Origin: DAOPZJ01 sp964587625
Lineage (GTDB): Bacteria > Bacillota > Clostridia > Oscillospirales > JAKOTC01
Direction: 5' to 3'
Length of the DNA: 64,000 bases
Assembly (NCBI GenBank): GCA_964587625.1
Contig: CAZPLU010000009.1
Coordinates: 1 to 64,000 of the forward strand
Positions 44,058 through 54,100 of this stretch are shown in pieces. The translations under genes and the position numbers were made by a program. Position 1 is the first letter of the stretch. Each line of letters starts with the position of its first letter. The notes below the pieces were generated by a model. That model made no database searches. It saw only the letters and a program-made list of their open reading frames with translations, and had not been told where the DNA came from.

Positions 44058-45038
44058 TTAAACCGAAATCCGCTTGTTCATCTCATACAGCTCCCGATCA
44101 AACGGCTTGGTCATTTCAAGCGCTTCACCGATGTCATAATCGACAATGCTGTCATTTTTGCGCACGATCACCCGGTTGCCGACGCCCCTTGCCAGCAAGT
44201 CGACCGCATACACACCCATCGACGTGGCGATCACGCGGTCTTTTGCCGACGGCGAACCGCCGCGCTGCACATACCCCAGCACCGTCGCGCGGGTCACGAC
44301 GCCGGTCGCGTTTTCGATGTCCTTGGCAAGCTGCGCCACATCTCCGGGGTAGTCGATGCCCTCCGCCGCGATGATGATGAAGTGCTTTTTGCCCGCGCGG
44401 CTCATCTTCTGCATCGGCTTGACGACGTCCTTTTGCAAATCGATCGGTATTTCGGGCACCAAAATCGCCATTGCGCCGCTCGCGACGCCCGCGTGCAGCG
44501 CCAAATAGCCACAGTCGCGCCCCATGACCTCAATCAAAGAGCAGCGGTCATGCGAGTGAGAAGTGTCGCGGATCTTATCCACGCAGTCGATGATGGTGTT
44601 CAGCGCGGTGTCCACGCCGATGGTGTAGTCCGACGCGTTGATGTCGTTGTCGATGGTGGCGGGGATGCCGACGCACGGAATGCCCTGGTGCGAGAGCTCC
44701 CTCGCCCCTCTGAAACTGCCGTCGCCGCCGATCACCACGATGCCTTGCAAACCGAATTGCTTGCAGGTGCGGGTGGCGCGCGCCATCCCCTCCGGGGTTC
44801 GGAACTCGGGGCTGCGGGCGGAATATAAAATCGTGCCGCCCCTGTGCAAAATCTCCGAGACGCTGCGGATCTCCATCCGGTGAATGTCGCCGTGGATCAG
44901 ACCCTCGTACCCCCGGTTGACGCCGAAGACCTCGATGCCCATTCCGATGGCGGAACGCACGACCGCGCGCACGGCGCAGTTCATGCCCGAGGCGTCTCCG
45001 CCGCTGGTCATCACGCCGATGGTTGTAATTTCGCCCAT
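44058..45038 (-). CDS. pfkA: 6-phosphofructokinase, ATP-type
   Basis: A 326-residue glycolytic enzyme: fructose 6-phosphate + ATP to fructose 1,6-bisphosphate. TSGGDASGMN at the N-terminus, the ATP-site GGDGSFRGA (Gly at the position where PPi enzymes carry Asp), catalytic PATIDNDI, EVMGRDCGYLA and LGYVQRGGSPSA. The residue after P in the catalytic loop is Ala and not the usual Gly. The ATG at 45038 follows GGAGG by 8 nt; the ATG two codons upstream is too close to that site. It lies just downstream of a 132-bp tandem repeat, so its promoter cannot be identified with confidence. Confidence 0.94.
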   Translation of the reverse strand: MGEITTIGVMTSGGDASGMNCAVRAVVRSAIGMGIEVFGVNRGYEGLIHGDIHRMEIRSVSEILHRGGTILYSARSPEFRTPEGMARATRTCKQFGLQGIVVIGGDGSFRGARELSHQGIPCVGIPATIDNDINASDYTIGVDTALNTIIDCVDKIRDTSHSHDRCSLIEVMGRDCGYLALHAGVASGAMAILVPEIPIDLQKDVVKPMQKMSRAGKKHFIIIAAEGIDYPGDVAQLAKDIENATGVVTRATVLGYVQRGGSPSAKDRVIATSMGVYAVDLLARGVGNRVIVRKNDSIVDYDIGEALEMTKPFDRELYEMNKRISV

Positions 45039-45060
45039 TCTCATCGCCTCCGAAAATAGT

Positions 45061-45374
45061 GATTGGAAAATAGAAATTGGAAATTAGTAGACGAGGCAGT
45101 TAAAATCCTGACCGTTCCGTTACCCGTGGAAAGCAGAAACCGGGAATCGGCAGGGCGCACGCCCGTCGCCCCGCATGAAAGGGCGATATACTGATTGGAA
45201 AATAGAAATTGGAAAATGGTAGACGAGGCAGTTAAAATCCTGACCGTTCCGTTACCCGTGGAAAGCAGAAACCGGGAATCGGCAGGGCGCACGCCCGTCG
45301 CCCCGCATGAAAGGGCTATATACTGATTGGAAAATAGAACTTGGAAAATGGTAGACGGGGCAGTAAAAATCCTG
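45061..45374. repeat. 132-bp tandem repeat, about 2.4 copies
   Basis: Copies start at 45061, 45193 and 45325 (third partial and diverging at about 45374). Each unit carries GATTGGAAAATAGAA..., CGTTCCGTTACCCGTGG and CAGGGCGCACGCCCGTCG. A related piece recurs at 45600-45668. Because 132 is a multiple of 3, a frame stays open across it, but it is not a gene. Confidence 0.9.
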
Positions 45375-45737
45375 TAGGGAACGGTCTTGACCGTTCCGCA
45401 GACCGAAGCAAAACCCCCGCAGGATCCCGATTGCTTTTCCGGTGACAATGTGCAGTTTAGGGAAAAATACCTTAACCCGCGCCAACGGGCGCGAAACCGG
45501 GGGTCACATAGAGAGTATTTGATAACCCTTATGAAGCGTGAAGACGAGTGTCCGCGTCTGAAGGCCTTTGTCTTCACACTCGGGAACGGTCTTGACCGTT
45601 CCGGTACCCGTGGAAAGCAAAAATCGGGGAATCGACAGGGCGCACGCCCGTCGCCCCGCATGCAGGGGCGATATCCTCAACGACCCGTTCTTCTCGGCGG
45701 GTGCGGCGTTGAGCGACCTGTTCATTTTCAACGCAAA
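45375..45737. other. Repeat-rich intergenic stretch upstream of pfkA
   Basis: Two perfect copies of the palindrome GGAACGGTC-TT-GACCGTTCC (45378-45397, 45584-45603), a partial copy of the 132-bp unit and an inverted repeat of GTGAAGACGAGTGTCCGCG-like sequence near 45537-45580. No gene recognised. Confidence 0.7.
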
Positions 45738-46985
45738 TTACTTCACAAGCACCTTTTTCAGCTTGACAAACCGCGGCAAGCTGTCCTCATACGGCAGTCC
45801 GGTCTGTCCCTGAATCAGCGGCAGTGCATAATCGATGAACTTTTGATTCAATCCGTCGCCGGTCCGGTTGATCCAGTCGAGCGGCACTTTTTTTTCGGTG
45901 TTTGCGACGGCAGCCAGGTCGAACAGCTTGATCTCACAGTGATATTCCCCGTCTTTGTAGATTCTCTCGAAGCCGACCATCTTGTCGGTCACGCCCTTGA
46001 CGGCGTTTGTGACAGCGGCTTCTCCCGCCTTGAACGCCTCGTCGAGGTCGGTCCGGGAGGCACAGTGCGCCGCGCAGCGCTGCAGCAGCGATAATTCGAT
46101 GCCGCGCACCTTTGCGCCCGTGGCCTGTTTGACCGTGTCCGCGAGGAAAGAGGCCAGACCGCCCAATTGCGCGTGGCCGAAACTGTCCTTGGTCTGCGCC
46201 AGATCCGCGCCGTATTCTGATATATACTTTCCGTCCTTGTCCTTGATGCCCTCGGACACGACGACAAGGCAGTTCTTATTCTTGTCATAGACGGCTTTGA
46301 CTTTTGCGACAAAGCTGTCCAAATCGAACGGGATTTCGGGCAGACAGATCAAATCGGGCCCGCAACCCTTTTCATTGGCGAGCGCCGCGCTCGCGGTCAG
46401 CCAGCCGGCGTTGCGTCCCATGGCCTCGACGATCGTGACCATGCCCGTGTCGTAGACCCGCGCGTCGTGGTAGATTTCCATCACCGAAGTGGCGATGTAT
46501 TTGGCGGCGGAGCCGTAACCGGGGCAGTGATCGGTTTCGGCGAGGTCGTTGTCGATGGTCTTTGGAATGCCCATCACGCGGCACTCATAGCCGTGCGCCA
46601 GGCAATATTTCGAGATCTTGTTGCAGGTATCCATCGAGTCGTTGCCGCCGTTATAGAAGAAATAGCGGACATCGTACTTTTTGAACACTTCGAGAATGCG
46701 TTTATAATCGCTGTCGTCGACCAAGGGATCCTTGAGTTTATAGCGGCAGGAGCCGAGCGCCGACGAGGGCGTAAATTTCATATATTCCAGTTCCTTGGAA
46801 TCCTCTTTGCCCATATCCATGAGCTTCTCGTCCAAAACGCCCTTAATGCCGTTGCAGGCGCCGTAGACCTTGGTGATGGCGTCGCTGTCGAGCGCGGTTT
46901 TGATCGCGCCGTAAGCGCTGGCGTTGATGGCCGAACTCGGACCGCCGGATTGGCCGATGATGCAGGCCCCTTTTAACATTGACAT
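45738..46985 (-). CDS. pfp: Phosphofructokinase, PPi-type
   Basis: A 415-residue second phosphofructokinase. At the two specificity positions it has the pyrophosphate-type residues: GGNDSMDT (Asp where ATP enzymes have Gly) and GIPKTIDNDL (Lys where ATP enzymes have Gly). Other family motifs: IGQSGGPSSAIN, EAMGRNAGWL, PEIPFDL. It probably interconverts fructose 6-phosphate and fructose 1,6-bisphosphate with PPi, saving ATP and being reversible. The ATG at 46985 is preferred over one four codons upstream, since AAGGGT abuts the latter. It is transcribed alone from a strong promoter. Confidence 0.9.
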   Translation of the reverse strand: MSMLKGACIIGQSGGPSSAINASAYGAIKTALDSDAITKVYGACNGIKGVLDEKLMDMGKEDSKELEYMKFTPSSALGSCRYKLKDPLVDDSDYKRILEVFKKYDVRYFFYNGGNDSMDTCNKISKYCLAHGYECRVMGIPKTIDNDLAETDHCPGYGSAAKYIATSVMEIYHDARVYDTGMVTIVEAMGRNAGWLTASAALANEKGCGPDLICLPEIPFDLDSFVAKVKAVYDKNKNCLVVVSEGIKDKDGKYISEYGADLAQTKDSFGHAQLGGLASFLADTVKQATGAKVRGIELSLLQRCAAHCASRTDLDEAFKAGEAAVTNAVKGVTDKMVGFERIYKDGEYHCEIKLFDLAAVANTEKKVPLDWINRTGDGLNQKFIDYALPLIQGQTGLPYEDSLPRFVKLKKVLVK

Positions 46986-47060
46986 CTGTTTCATACCCTT
47001 CGTTTATTGGTTTGTTGGAATGAGAGAATTTTCGCAAGAGCACAATTCCCACCGCATACC

Positions 47061-47090
47061 ATTATACCACTTTCCGGCCCTATCAGTCAA
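47061..47090 (-). promoter_or_regulatory. Promoter of the PPi-type phosphofructokinase
   Basis: On the minus strand TTGACT (complement of 47085-47090), 18-nt spacer ending in TGG, perfect TATAAT (complement of 47061-47066). The leader is about 70 nt. 46986-47336 otherwise shows no gene. Confidence 0.75.
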
Positions 47091-47291
47091 CATTGCGGCT
47101 TCTGTTTGCACCGATTTCCCGCCCATTTCCCAACCGGGCGATGCCCGGCCTCTTGATTCTTCACGATTCCCTCTCAGTTTCACGTCGGCCGGGTTGTCGG
47201 GGACGCCGCCCCACGAAAAAGAGCGGCTTTTGGGGCGTTCACACAGGGATTTATAAAAAACTTGTGTGACAGCTTCAAGCATGGCAAAAAG

Positions 47292-47333
47292 AGACCAGCC
47301 ATGTTCAAGCGTAATGCTTGGTTTGGCTGGTCT
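47292..47333. terminator. Terminator after the helicase remnant
   Basis: AGACCAGCC (47292-47300) pairs with GGCTGGTCT (47325-47333), with an inner CAAGC/GCTTG. T-rich runs on both sides allow termination on either strand. Confidence 0.7.
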
Positions 47334-47336
47334 TCT

Positions 47337-47768
47337 TTATAATAAGTTTTTCATATATCCTAGGAAGCTGGCATATTGTCCTTCGGCAAGAGACGGCAAC
47401 TCGCTACTTTCAATGTGAAGGTGCTTTTTAAACATATTTTTCGGAATCTCAAAAGACGGGTTAAATCCGAAAGCGTCTGTCATTGCAGTAAAACAAATCA
47501 ATGAGCTGTCATCATACTCACTATTTCTGTCGATACGTCCGCCAAGTTGTAAATAACTTTGAAGGGAACGCAATTCGCAGAAACCATAATAAAAGGAAAA
47601 ATCCATTCCGCATTCGACGCAGCCCGTGGCAAACAATGTCCAGTCCGTGTTATGATTTGTTGGAGGGTCAAGCCGGCGTTTTACTTCATCGATTACGACT
47701 TCTCTGTCGCTCGGAGTAAGTGCGGTTGACAGATGAAGTACATCGTGTCCGGCGCTTCGCAGAGTCAT
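47337..47768 (-). pseudogene. C-terminal fragment of a Cas3-like/DEAD-box helicase
   Basis: A 143-residue open piece that begins in mid-domain. It shows the second RecA-like helicase domain: STALTPSDREVVIDEVKRRL, then motif V (FATGCVECGMDFSF) and motif VI-like QLGGRIDRN. Walker A and DEAD boxes are absent, and the frame starts exactly where a recombinase remnant on the other strand begins. The V-E-C-G-M-D-F-S-F wording recalls Cas3-type helicases, but no other cas gene or array is in the window. It keeps its natural stop and a terminator. Confidence 0.65.
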
Positions 47769-48067
47769 TGCCAGAAAAGCGGCTGAATGAAACTGAGCAG
47801 AAAAGCCTTGTTGAGAGAGCCACGACGCTTAAACAGGCGCTCGATGCCGCAAAGGAGCAGAATTTGAACATTGACCATTTCCTCAAAATCGTACGAAAAT
47901 ACACGGAAATTACGGAGTTAAGCGGTGAGATTATTCGGGACTTCATCGAGAAGATAATTGTGTATAAGGCAGAAAAGGTCGACGGTGTCCGCATCCAGCG
48001 GATTCAAATCATATACAATTGCATCGGAGCGATAGATTTTCCGAAAATGGACGAAAAAACGGCATAG
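47768..48067 (+). pseudogene. C-terminal fragment of a large serine recombinase (DUF4368 type)
   Basis: About 99 residues: LPEKRLNETEQKSLVERAT, a coiled stretch, then NLNIDHFLKIVRKYTEITELSGEIIRDFIEKIIVY and RIQIIYNCIGAID, which is the DUF4368 tail of Tn-borne large serine recombinases in Clostridia. The catalytic Ser domain and the zinc-ribbon domain are missing. The break is shared with the helicase remnant on the opposite strand, so a mobile element was deleted or recombined here. The natural stop is followed by a hairpin. Confidence 0.75.
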
Positions 48068-48096
48068 CCGTAATTCACGACTATGCCGGATTTTTC
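48061..48096 (+). terminator. Terminator of the recombinase remnant
   Basis: GGCATAG (48061-48067) pairs with CTATGCC (48081-48087) with inner CCG/CGA pairing, and GGATTTTT follows. Confidence 0.6.
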
Positions 48097-48164
48097 AGGG
48101 AAATCAAATCCCTATGTGAGGACAGCTTTCGGCGTCTTTTTTGCGCAGTGTTTCTCGGGAAATT

Positions 48165-51100
48165 TTATCGGTTGGTTTTACGCGCCTTTTTGCCGGTCAA
48201 AATAACCGCAGCCAGGGCAATCGCCGAAAAGATGCCGAGGATGATCGGAATCAAGATGTTGCTGTCATCGCCCATTTCGATCACGTCGAGCGGCGCTTCT
48301 TCATCCACGATTGAGATCGTCGGTCTGGACGAGGCGGCGGCGCTGGAGGGCCTTGAAGCAACGCTGGCGGGCGCACTCGAAGGCACCGTTGACGGGATGC
48401 TGGGCGGCTCGGAGTAGTATGACGGTTCGGAGTACACCGAAGAAGTCAATGATGTCCACCAACCGACAAAGACCACATCGCGTGCGGGCATTGTGAATTT
48501 GTAAGCGGTGACTGAAACATCCGACTGCCAGCCGTAGAACGTATAACCCGCCAAGCTCACGGGGAAAGCCGCCGTGACTTCGGAGCCGACCTCATACGAG
48601 CCGCCGGCCGGAAGCGCGGGGGCGCCCGCCGGAACATCGCCGATATAGACGTAGCTGACCTTGAAGATGTTCGCTGTGAAATATCCGGTGAACAGGACGT
48701 CGCTGTCGGGCATGTTATAATTGCCGTCGACGGGCGTGACCTGATTGCTGGTCCAGCCGTGGAATTTGTAAGCGGGGTGTGAGAGCTGTCCCGCGACGGT
48801 CATCGGCGTATCGAAAGCGATCCCGGAAGCGCCGTATGTCGCCAAAACCGAATCGTCGAATCCCGGCGGGATCTCGCCGATCAATTGATAGGTGACATTG
48901 TGCCTGTTGGCGGTCCAGCTGCCCGTGAAGACGACGTCGTTTGCGGGCATCGCGAAGTTTCCGTCGGTGATATCCGCTTCTCCGATTCCGGTTGTGGGAA
49001 CCCAGCCGTTGAAGGTGTAACCGGTGATATTTCCGACCGTGGTGTCGACGAAGACATTGCTTTCATAAGGATGGTTTGCTTCTGTCGGCAACGCCGGAGC
49101 CGTCGCCGGAGCCGAGGAGTCGTATTGGTAGGTCACCTTGTAGGAATTGCGGACCCAGTTGCCGATCACTTTGTATTCGCCGGCCGCGCCGATCGTGAAG
49201 TTCGCGGCGGGGGAGCCGTCTCTGGTCCAGCCCTCGAAAGTGAAGCCGGTGACAGCGGCGGGGTTCGCGGCGATGGTCACGGCGTTGCCGACATTGTAAA
49301 AGCTCGTAGCGGGCAGCGCGGCGGCGGTTGCGGGGATGTCGCCGGTGTATTCATACACGACCCATGCCGGCATCTTGGTGAACGAGCCCTTGAAGACGAC
49401 ATTGTTGTCGGGCATATTGAAGCTTCCGTCAGTGACCGCGGCATCTCCGGTGGTCCATCCCGTGAAGTTATAATCCGGGAACGAGAGCGGTCCCGCGACG
49501 GTCATCGCCGTCCCGAACTCGACGCCGGCAGCGCCGAGGCCCGCCAGAACCGAGGTGTCAAAGCCCACGGGGATCGGATCCTCAATCACATAGGTGACGT
49601 TCCACTTGTTGGCCTTGTAGACAAAGATTATAACCTGATTGTCTTGATCGATGAGAACCGTCTGCGTCAGCGGCGTCTGCGCGGCATAACCGTGGATCGC
49701 GATCGCACTCTCGCTGCAGGTCTCGCCCCATGTGCGGTTGCTGACGGTCTTGTCAGGATTAATCTTAGCGCCGGTCGTGGAATCCTTGCGGTATTCGACC
49801 GTGTAAGTGTAATTGGCGTTGCGGGTGTAGTAGAGTTTGATGACCAGCGAACCGTCGCCCGCGATGATGAAGTCGTTATCTTCTCCGGTCTTGCTTTCCG
49901 AAGTCGTAAGATCTTCGTCGTAGGTGAAGCCCGGATACTGTGCCGCCGTCTTCGGCGTATAAGAAGCCGCTGTTCCGGTCGTGCCGGTCTTGTTTTCGGT
50001 GTCGCCGGTGACCTGCGTGAAATCGGTGTCTTCCAGGTTTTGTTGATAATGCTCGACCTTATACACGGTGTCGGTATTCGCCGTGTAATAACCCTTGAAC
50101 ACAACGGCTTCTTTGGGCATTGTAAATTCGTTGTTGCCGTCCGCAGTGACATTGCTTGCCGCCCATCCATGGAAGGTGTAACCGTCTATGACAACGGTTG
50201 GCGCCACAGTTTTCGTTGTGCCGAATGCGAAAGTTCCGGTATGGGGGCTGGTCGGAAGAGCCGGTGCGCCTTCGATAGGTGTCACCGCGTCAGCGGGCGC
50301 TGTATCATATTCATATGAAACGGGATAACTGTTGCGCGTATAGTAGACCCTGATGACAAGCGTATTGGCGTTGGGGATTGTCGGGCTTACAGGGGTTGCG
50401 GAGGCGTACGTGAAGCCGTTGAATTCCTCCCTGTAATCCGTGTCGCTTTCATCGCCGGAATACTGGACGAACGTCGCCGGATCCCCGACATAGCCGGTCG
50501 CGCCGATTGTTAGAATCGGGCTGTCATCCGTCGTTCCCGTTCCGTCATTGTACTTGCCGTCGGTTCCCTGCAGGTAATACTTAACCGTGTATTCCGCGGG
50601 AGTTTTATCGAACGAGCCGACGAATTCGACGTCGTTGGCGGGCATCGAGAAGGAACCGCTCGAAACGCCGATGCCCGTGGGCGTCCATCCGCTGAAGGTG
50701 TGCGTGTCGGGATAAATCGGCGTCAAAACTGCCACGTTCGCGCCATAGGAATAACCGATGGTCAATCCCGCGGAGCCGGGGTTGGAAACACCCTCGGGGA
50801 CCGTGCCCGTATAGGAATAGGTCACGTTGTAGCTGTTTCGCGTGTAGTAGAGCTTGATGACCAGCAAACCGTCACCCGTGACGGTGAAGTCCTTGGTACC
50901 GGCGCCGTTCACCGTACTCGATTCCTGATAGAAGAAGCCGAGATAATCGCCCGTTGCCGTATCTTTCGGCTCATAAGAAGCCGGCGTTCCGGTCGTGCCG
51001 TTCTTGTTTTCGATGTCTTCGGTCGTTGTGGGGAACGTGCCGTCGAAGTTTTGCTTGTAATGCTCGATTTTATAGTTGACCGTGGCTGCGGTGAATCCGC

Positions 51101-54100
51101 CGCTGAACACGACGTTCGCCGCGGGCATCGTGAAGGTCTGTTTTTCCCCGACGCCGGAGACCTGCGTGCTGCTCCAGCCGCCGAAGTTATAGCCGGGTGC
51201 CGTCGCATTATCCGCGACCGTCACGGTAGCGCCGAAGGAATAGCCGATCGTGAGCGGAAGCGCCGATTTTCCCGGAACATCGTTTGTATAGCTGTAGCTG
51301 ACCTCGTAGCTTTCGCGCGTGTAGTAGACCTTGATGACCAACGAACCGTCGCCTTTGATGATGAATATTTCACCCACGGTGTTGTTCGATTCGGCTTTTT
51401 CAAACTTGAATCCCGGGAAAGAAAGCTGTGAATAGAGGGCAGGGCTTCCCGTGAGACCGGATCCTGTTGTATCCGTTTTATCGTCCTGTCGGTCATACCC
51501 GCCTCCGCCGAGTTTTTGCAGATAATACTCGACCGTGTAGCCGACATCGTCTGCCGTGTAGTAACCCTTAAAGACGACGTTGCCGGCGGGCATCGCGAAT
51601 TTGTTGTCCGAAACGGTCGCGTCCGCGGTCGTCCAGCCGTGGAAGGTGTAACCGTTGATTCCGACCGTCGGCTTTACGCCGACTTCGCTCCCGAACGCAT
51701 AATTTCCGCCGAGTGTCGTTACAACAGGCGCGCCGTCCGGCCATACGGCACCGGGAGCACTTGCGTCGTATTCGTATGAAACATTGTAATTGTTGCGCGT
51801 GTAATAGAGCTTGATGACCAGTAAACCGTCGCCCGTGATGGTGAAATCCTTGGTACCGGCGCCGTTCACCGTGAGCGATTCCTGATAGGTGAAACCCGTG
51901 TAATTTGTTTTTGCCGCGTAGCCGGTCCCCTCAACGACAACCGTTCCGGTTGTGCCGGTCTTGGTTTCGGTATCTCCGGCGACCAGTGTATAGTCGGTAT
52001 CGCCGAGGTTTTGTTGATAATGCTCGACTTTATACTCCGTGTTCGTATTCGCCGTGTAGTAACCCTTAAAGACGACGTTGCCGGCGGGCATCGCGAATTT
52101 GTTGTCCGAAACGGTCGCGTCCGCGGTCGTCCAGCCGTGGAAGGTGTAACCGTTGATTCCGACCGTCGGCTTTACGCCGACTTCGCTCCCGAACGCATAA
52201 TTTCCGCCGAGTGTCGTTACAACAGGCGCGCCGTCCGGCCATACGGCACCGGGAGCACTTGCGTCGTATTCGTATGAAACATTGTAATTGTTGCGCGTGT
52301 AATAGAGCTTGATGACCAGCGAGCCGTCGCCCGCAATGATGAATTGTTCATTGACGGTGTTGTTGGAAGTCGTCAGGGCGCTCTGATAGGTGAAACCCGC
52401 GTAATTTGTTTTTGCCGCGTAGCCGGTCCCCTCAACGACAACCGTGTCGGTCGTGCCGGTCTTGGTTTCGGTATCTCCGGCGACCGGTGTGGTGAACGTG
52501 CCGTCCAGGTTTTGTTGATAATGCTCGACTTTATATTCCGTGTTCGTATTGGCTGTGAACGAGCCCGTGAACAGGACATCATCGTCAGGCATCGTAAAGT
52601 CCTGACCCGCGGTCGCCGTCGTCTGGGCGCTGCTCCACCCGCTGAAGGTATAGCCCGCCGGGGTTGTCGGTTCCTGCGCCACCGTGACAGTCGCGCCGAA
52701 TGATACGCCGAGCGTCGCAGCCGGAGCCGTGCCTCCGCCCGTCGGAATATCCCCCGTGATCTTATAACTGACGTCGTGGGTGTTGAGCGTGTAATAGAGC
52801 TTGATAACCAGCGAGCCGTCGCCCTTGATGATATGGTTCTCGCCGTCGAAGTTATTCGAAGTCGTCTTCGATGCCTGATAGGTGAAACCTTCATATGTCG
52901 ACTTCGGCGCGTATAGGGCAGCCGCCCCGGTTGTGCCGTTCTTGGTTTCGGTATCTCCGGTTACCACGCTGAACGTGCCGTCAGAATTTTGTTTATAATG
53001 CTCAACCTTGTAGGTGATGCCGGAATTCGGTGTGTAGAAACCCGTAAACTCGACATCTTGGTCGGGCATTGTGAACTCGCCGCCCGTAACGGTCACGTCC
53101 GTCGTGCTCCAACCGGTGAAGGTATAGCCCGGAACATTTGTGATCGCGGCGACCGGGATATTGACGGTGCCCGCCGCGTAACTTCCTCCGGCCGGAAGCG
53201 CCGGATAACCGACGATCGGTTCCGTGCCGATGTGGGAATAAGTGACGTCGTGTAAATGCAGCGTATATTTATGAACCAATGTGTGGGCGCCTACCGCCGC
53301 TTCGCGAGTGCCGTCCGCGGTGATGGCCGCTTCCTCTTCGGTATCATATTGACTGGTGCTGTAATAATAGGTCTGCCCGTTATAGTCAATGGTTTCCGGA
53401 GGGTCGTTGATGTCGAATGTCCCCGGAACGGTCCAGTCGGTGATGACCTTCTGCTGACCCTCCGCATCCGCGATTTCGGTCGAACCGGCCATAAACTTGA
53501 CGTCCAGCGTGCCGATGTCGAATTCCGCCGTCGGTCTTGGGAAAGGCCCGCTCACGGCTGTGCCGTCGATGGTCACGCCGAAAGTGGCGTCGCCGTTGAG
53601 AGCCCAGTTATTATAATCACCCGCCGCAAGGGTTTCATAGTCCAGTGTGACGGTATAGGTAATGAAGTTGCCTTTGTTGTGCGCTAGATCCGCCGCCGTC
53701 GGATCCCACGACAGCTTGCCGCCGCCGCCGGTAATCGCGATGTTGTCTGCACCCGAGGCGCCGCTGGCGATGAGGTTGTCGCCCATCGGATCTTCAAGCG
53801 CCGAACTGCCGATCTGATTGGTGATATATTGGAACGCCGCCGCCAAAGCCACGGCATCATTGGCATGATAATAGAGCTTGCCGTTTGGCGGGTTGTCGGG
53901 ATCGGGCGAGGCGATGCCTTCGAGGGTGGAGTCGCTGTAAGCGAATCCGACCGAATAGATCGTCACGCCCTTGTTTTTGATGGCGGTGGCGGCCTTGTTT
54001 GCCGCATCCGAGCTGTCGTTGTCGCCGTAATCGGTGCCTTCCTCGCCGTTGCCGTTGCTGTTTCTTACGAAGTTGCCGTCGTCGTTCAATCTGATCAATC

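Noticed and set aside
42933..44828. 631-codon rightward frame across nifS and pfkA
   Set aside because: Antisense shadow; both genes on the other strand have all catalytic motifs.
45041..45661. Long leftward reading frame with a 44-residue internal repeat
   Set aside because: It lies over the 132-bp tandem repeat and stays open only because the period is a multiple of three; no ribosome site and no family.
47337..47768. Active CRISPR-Cas system suggested by the Cas3-like helicase tail
   Set aside because: The helicase lacks its N-terminal half, no other cas gene is present, and no regularly spaced repeats occur in the window.
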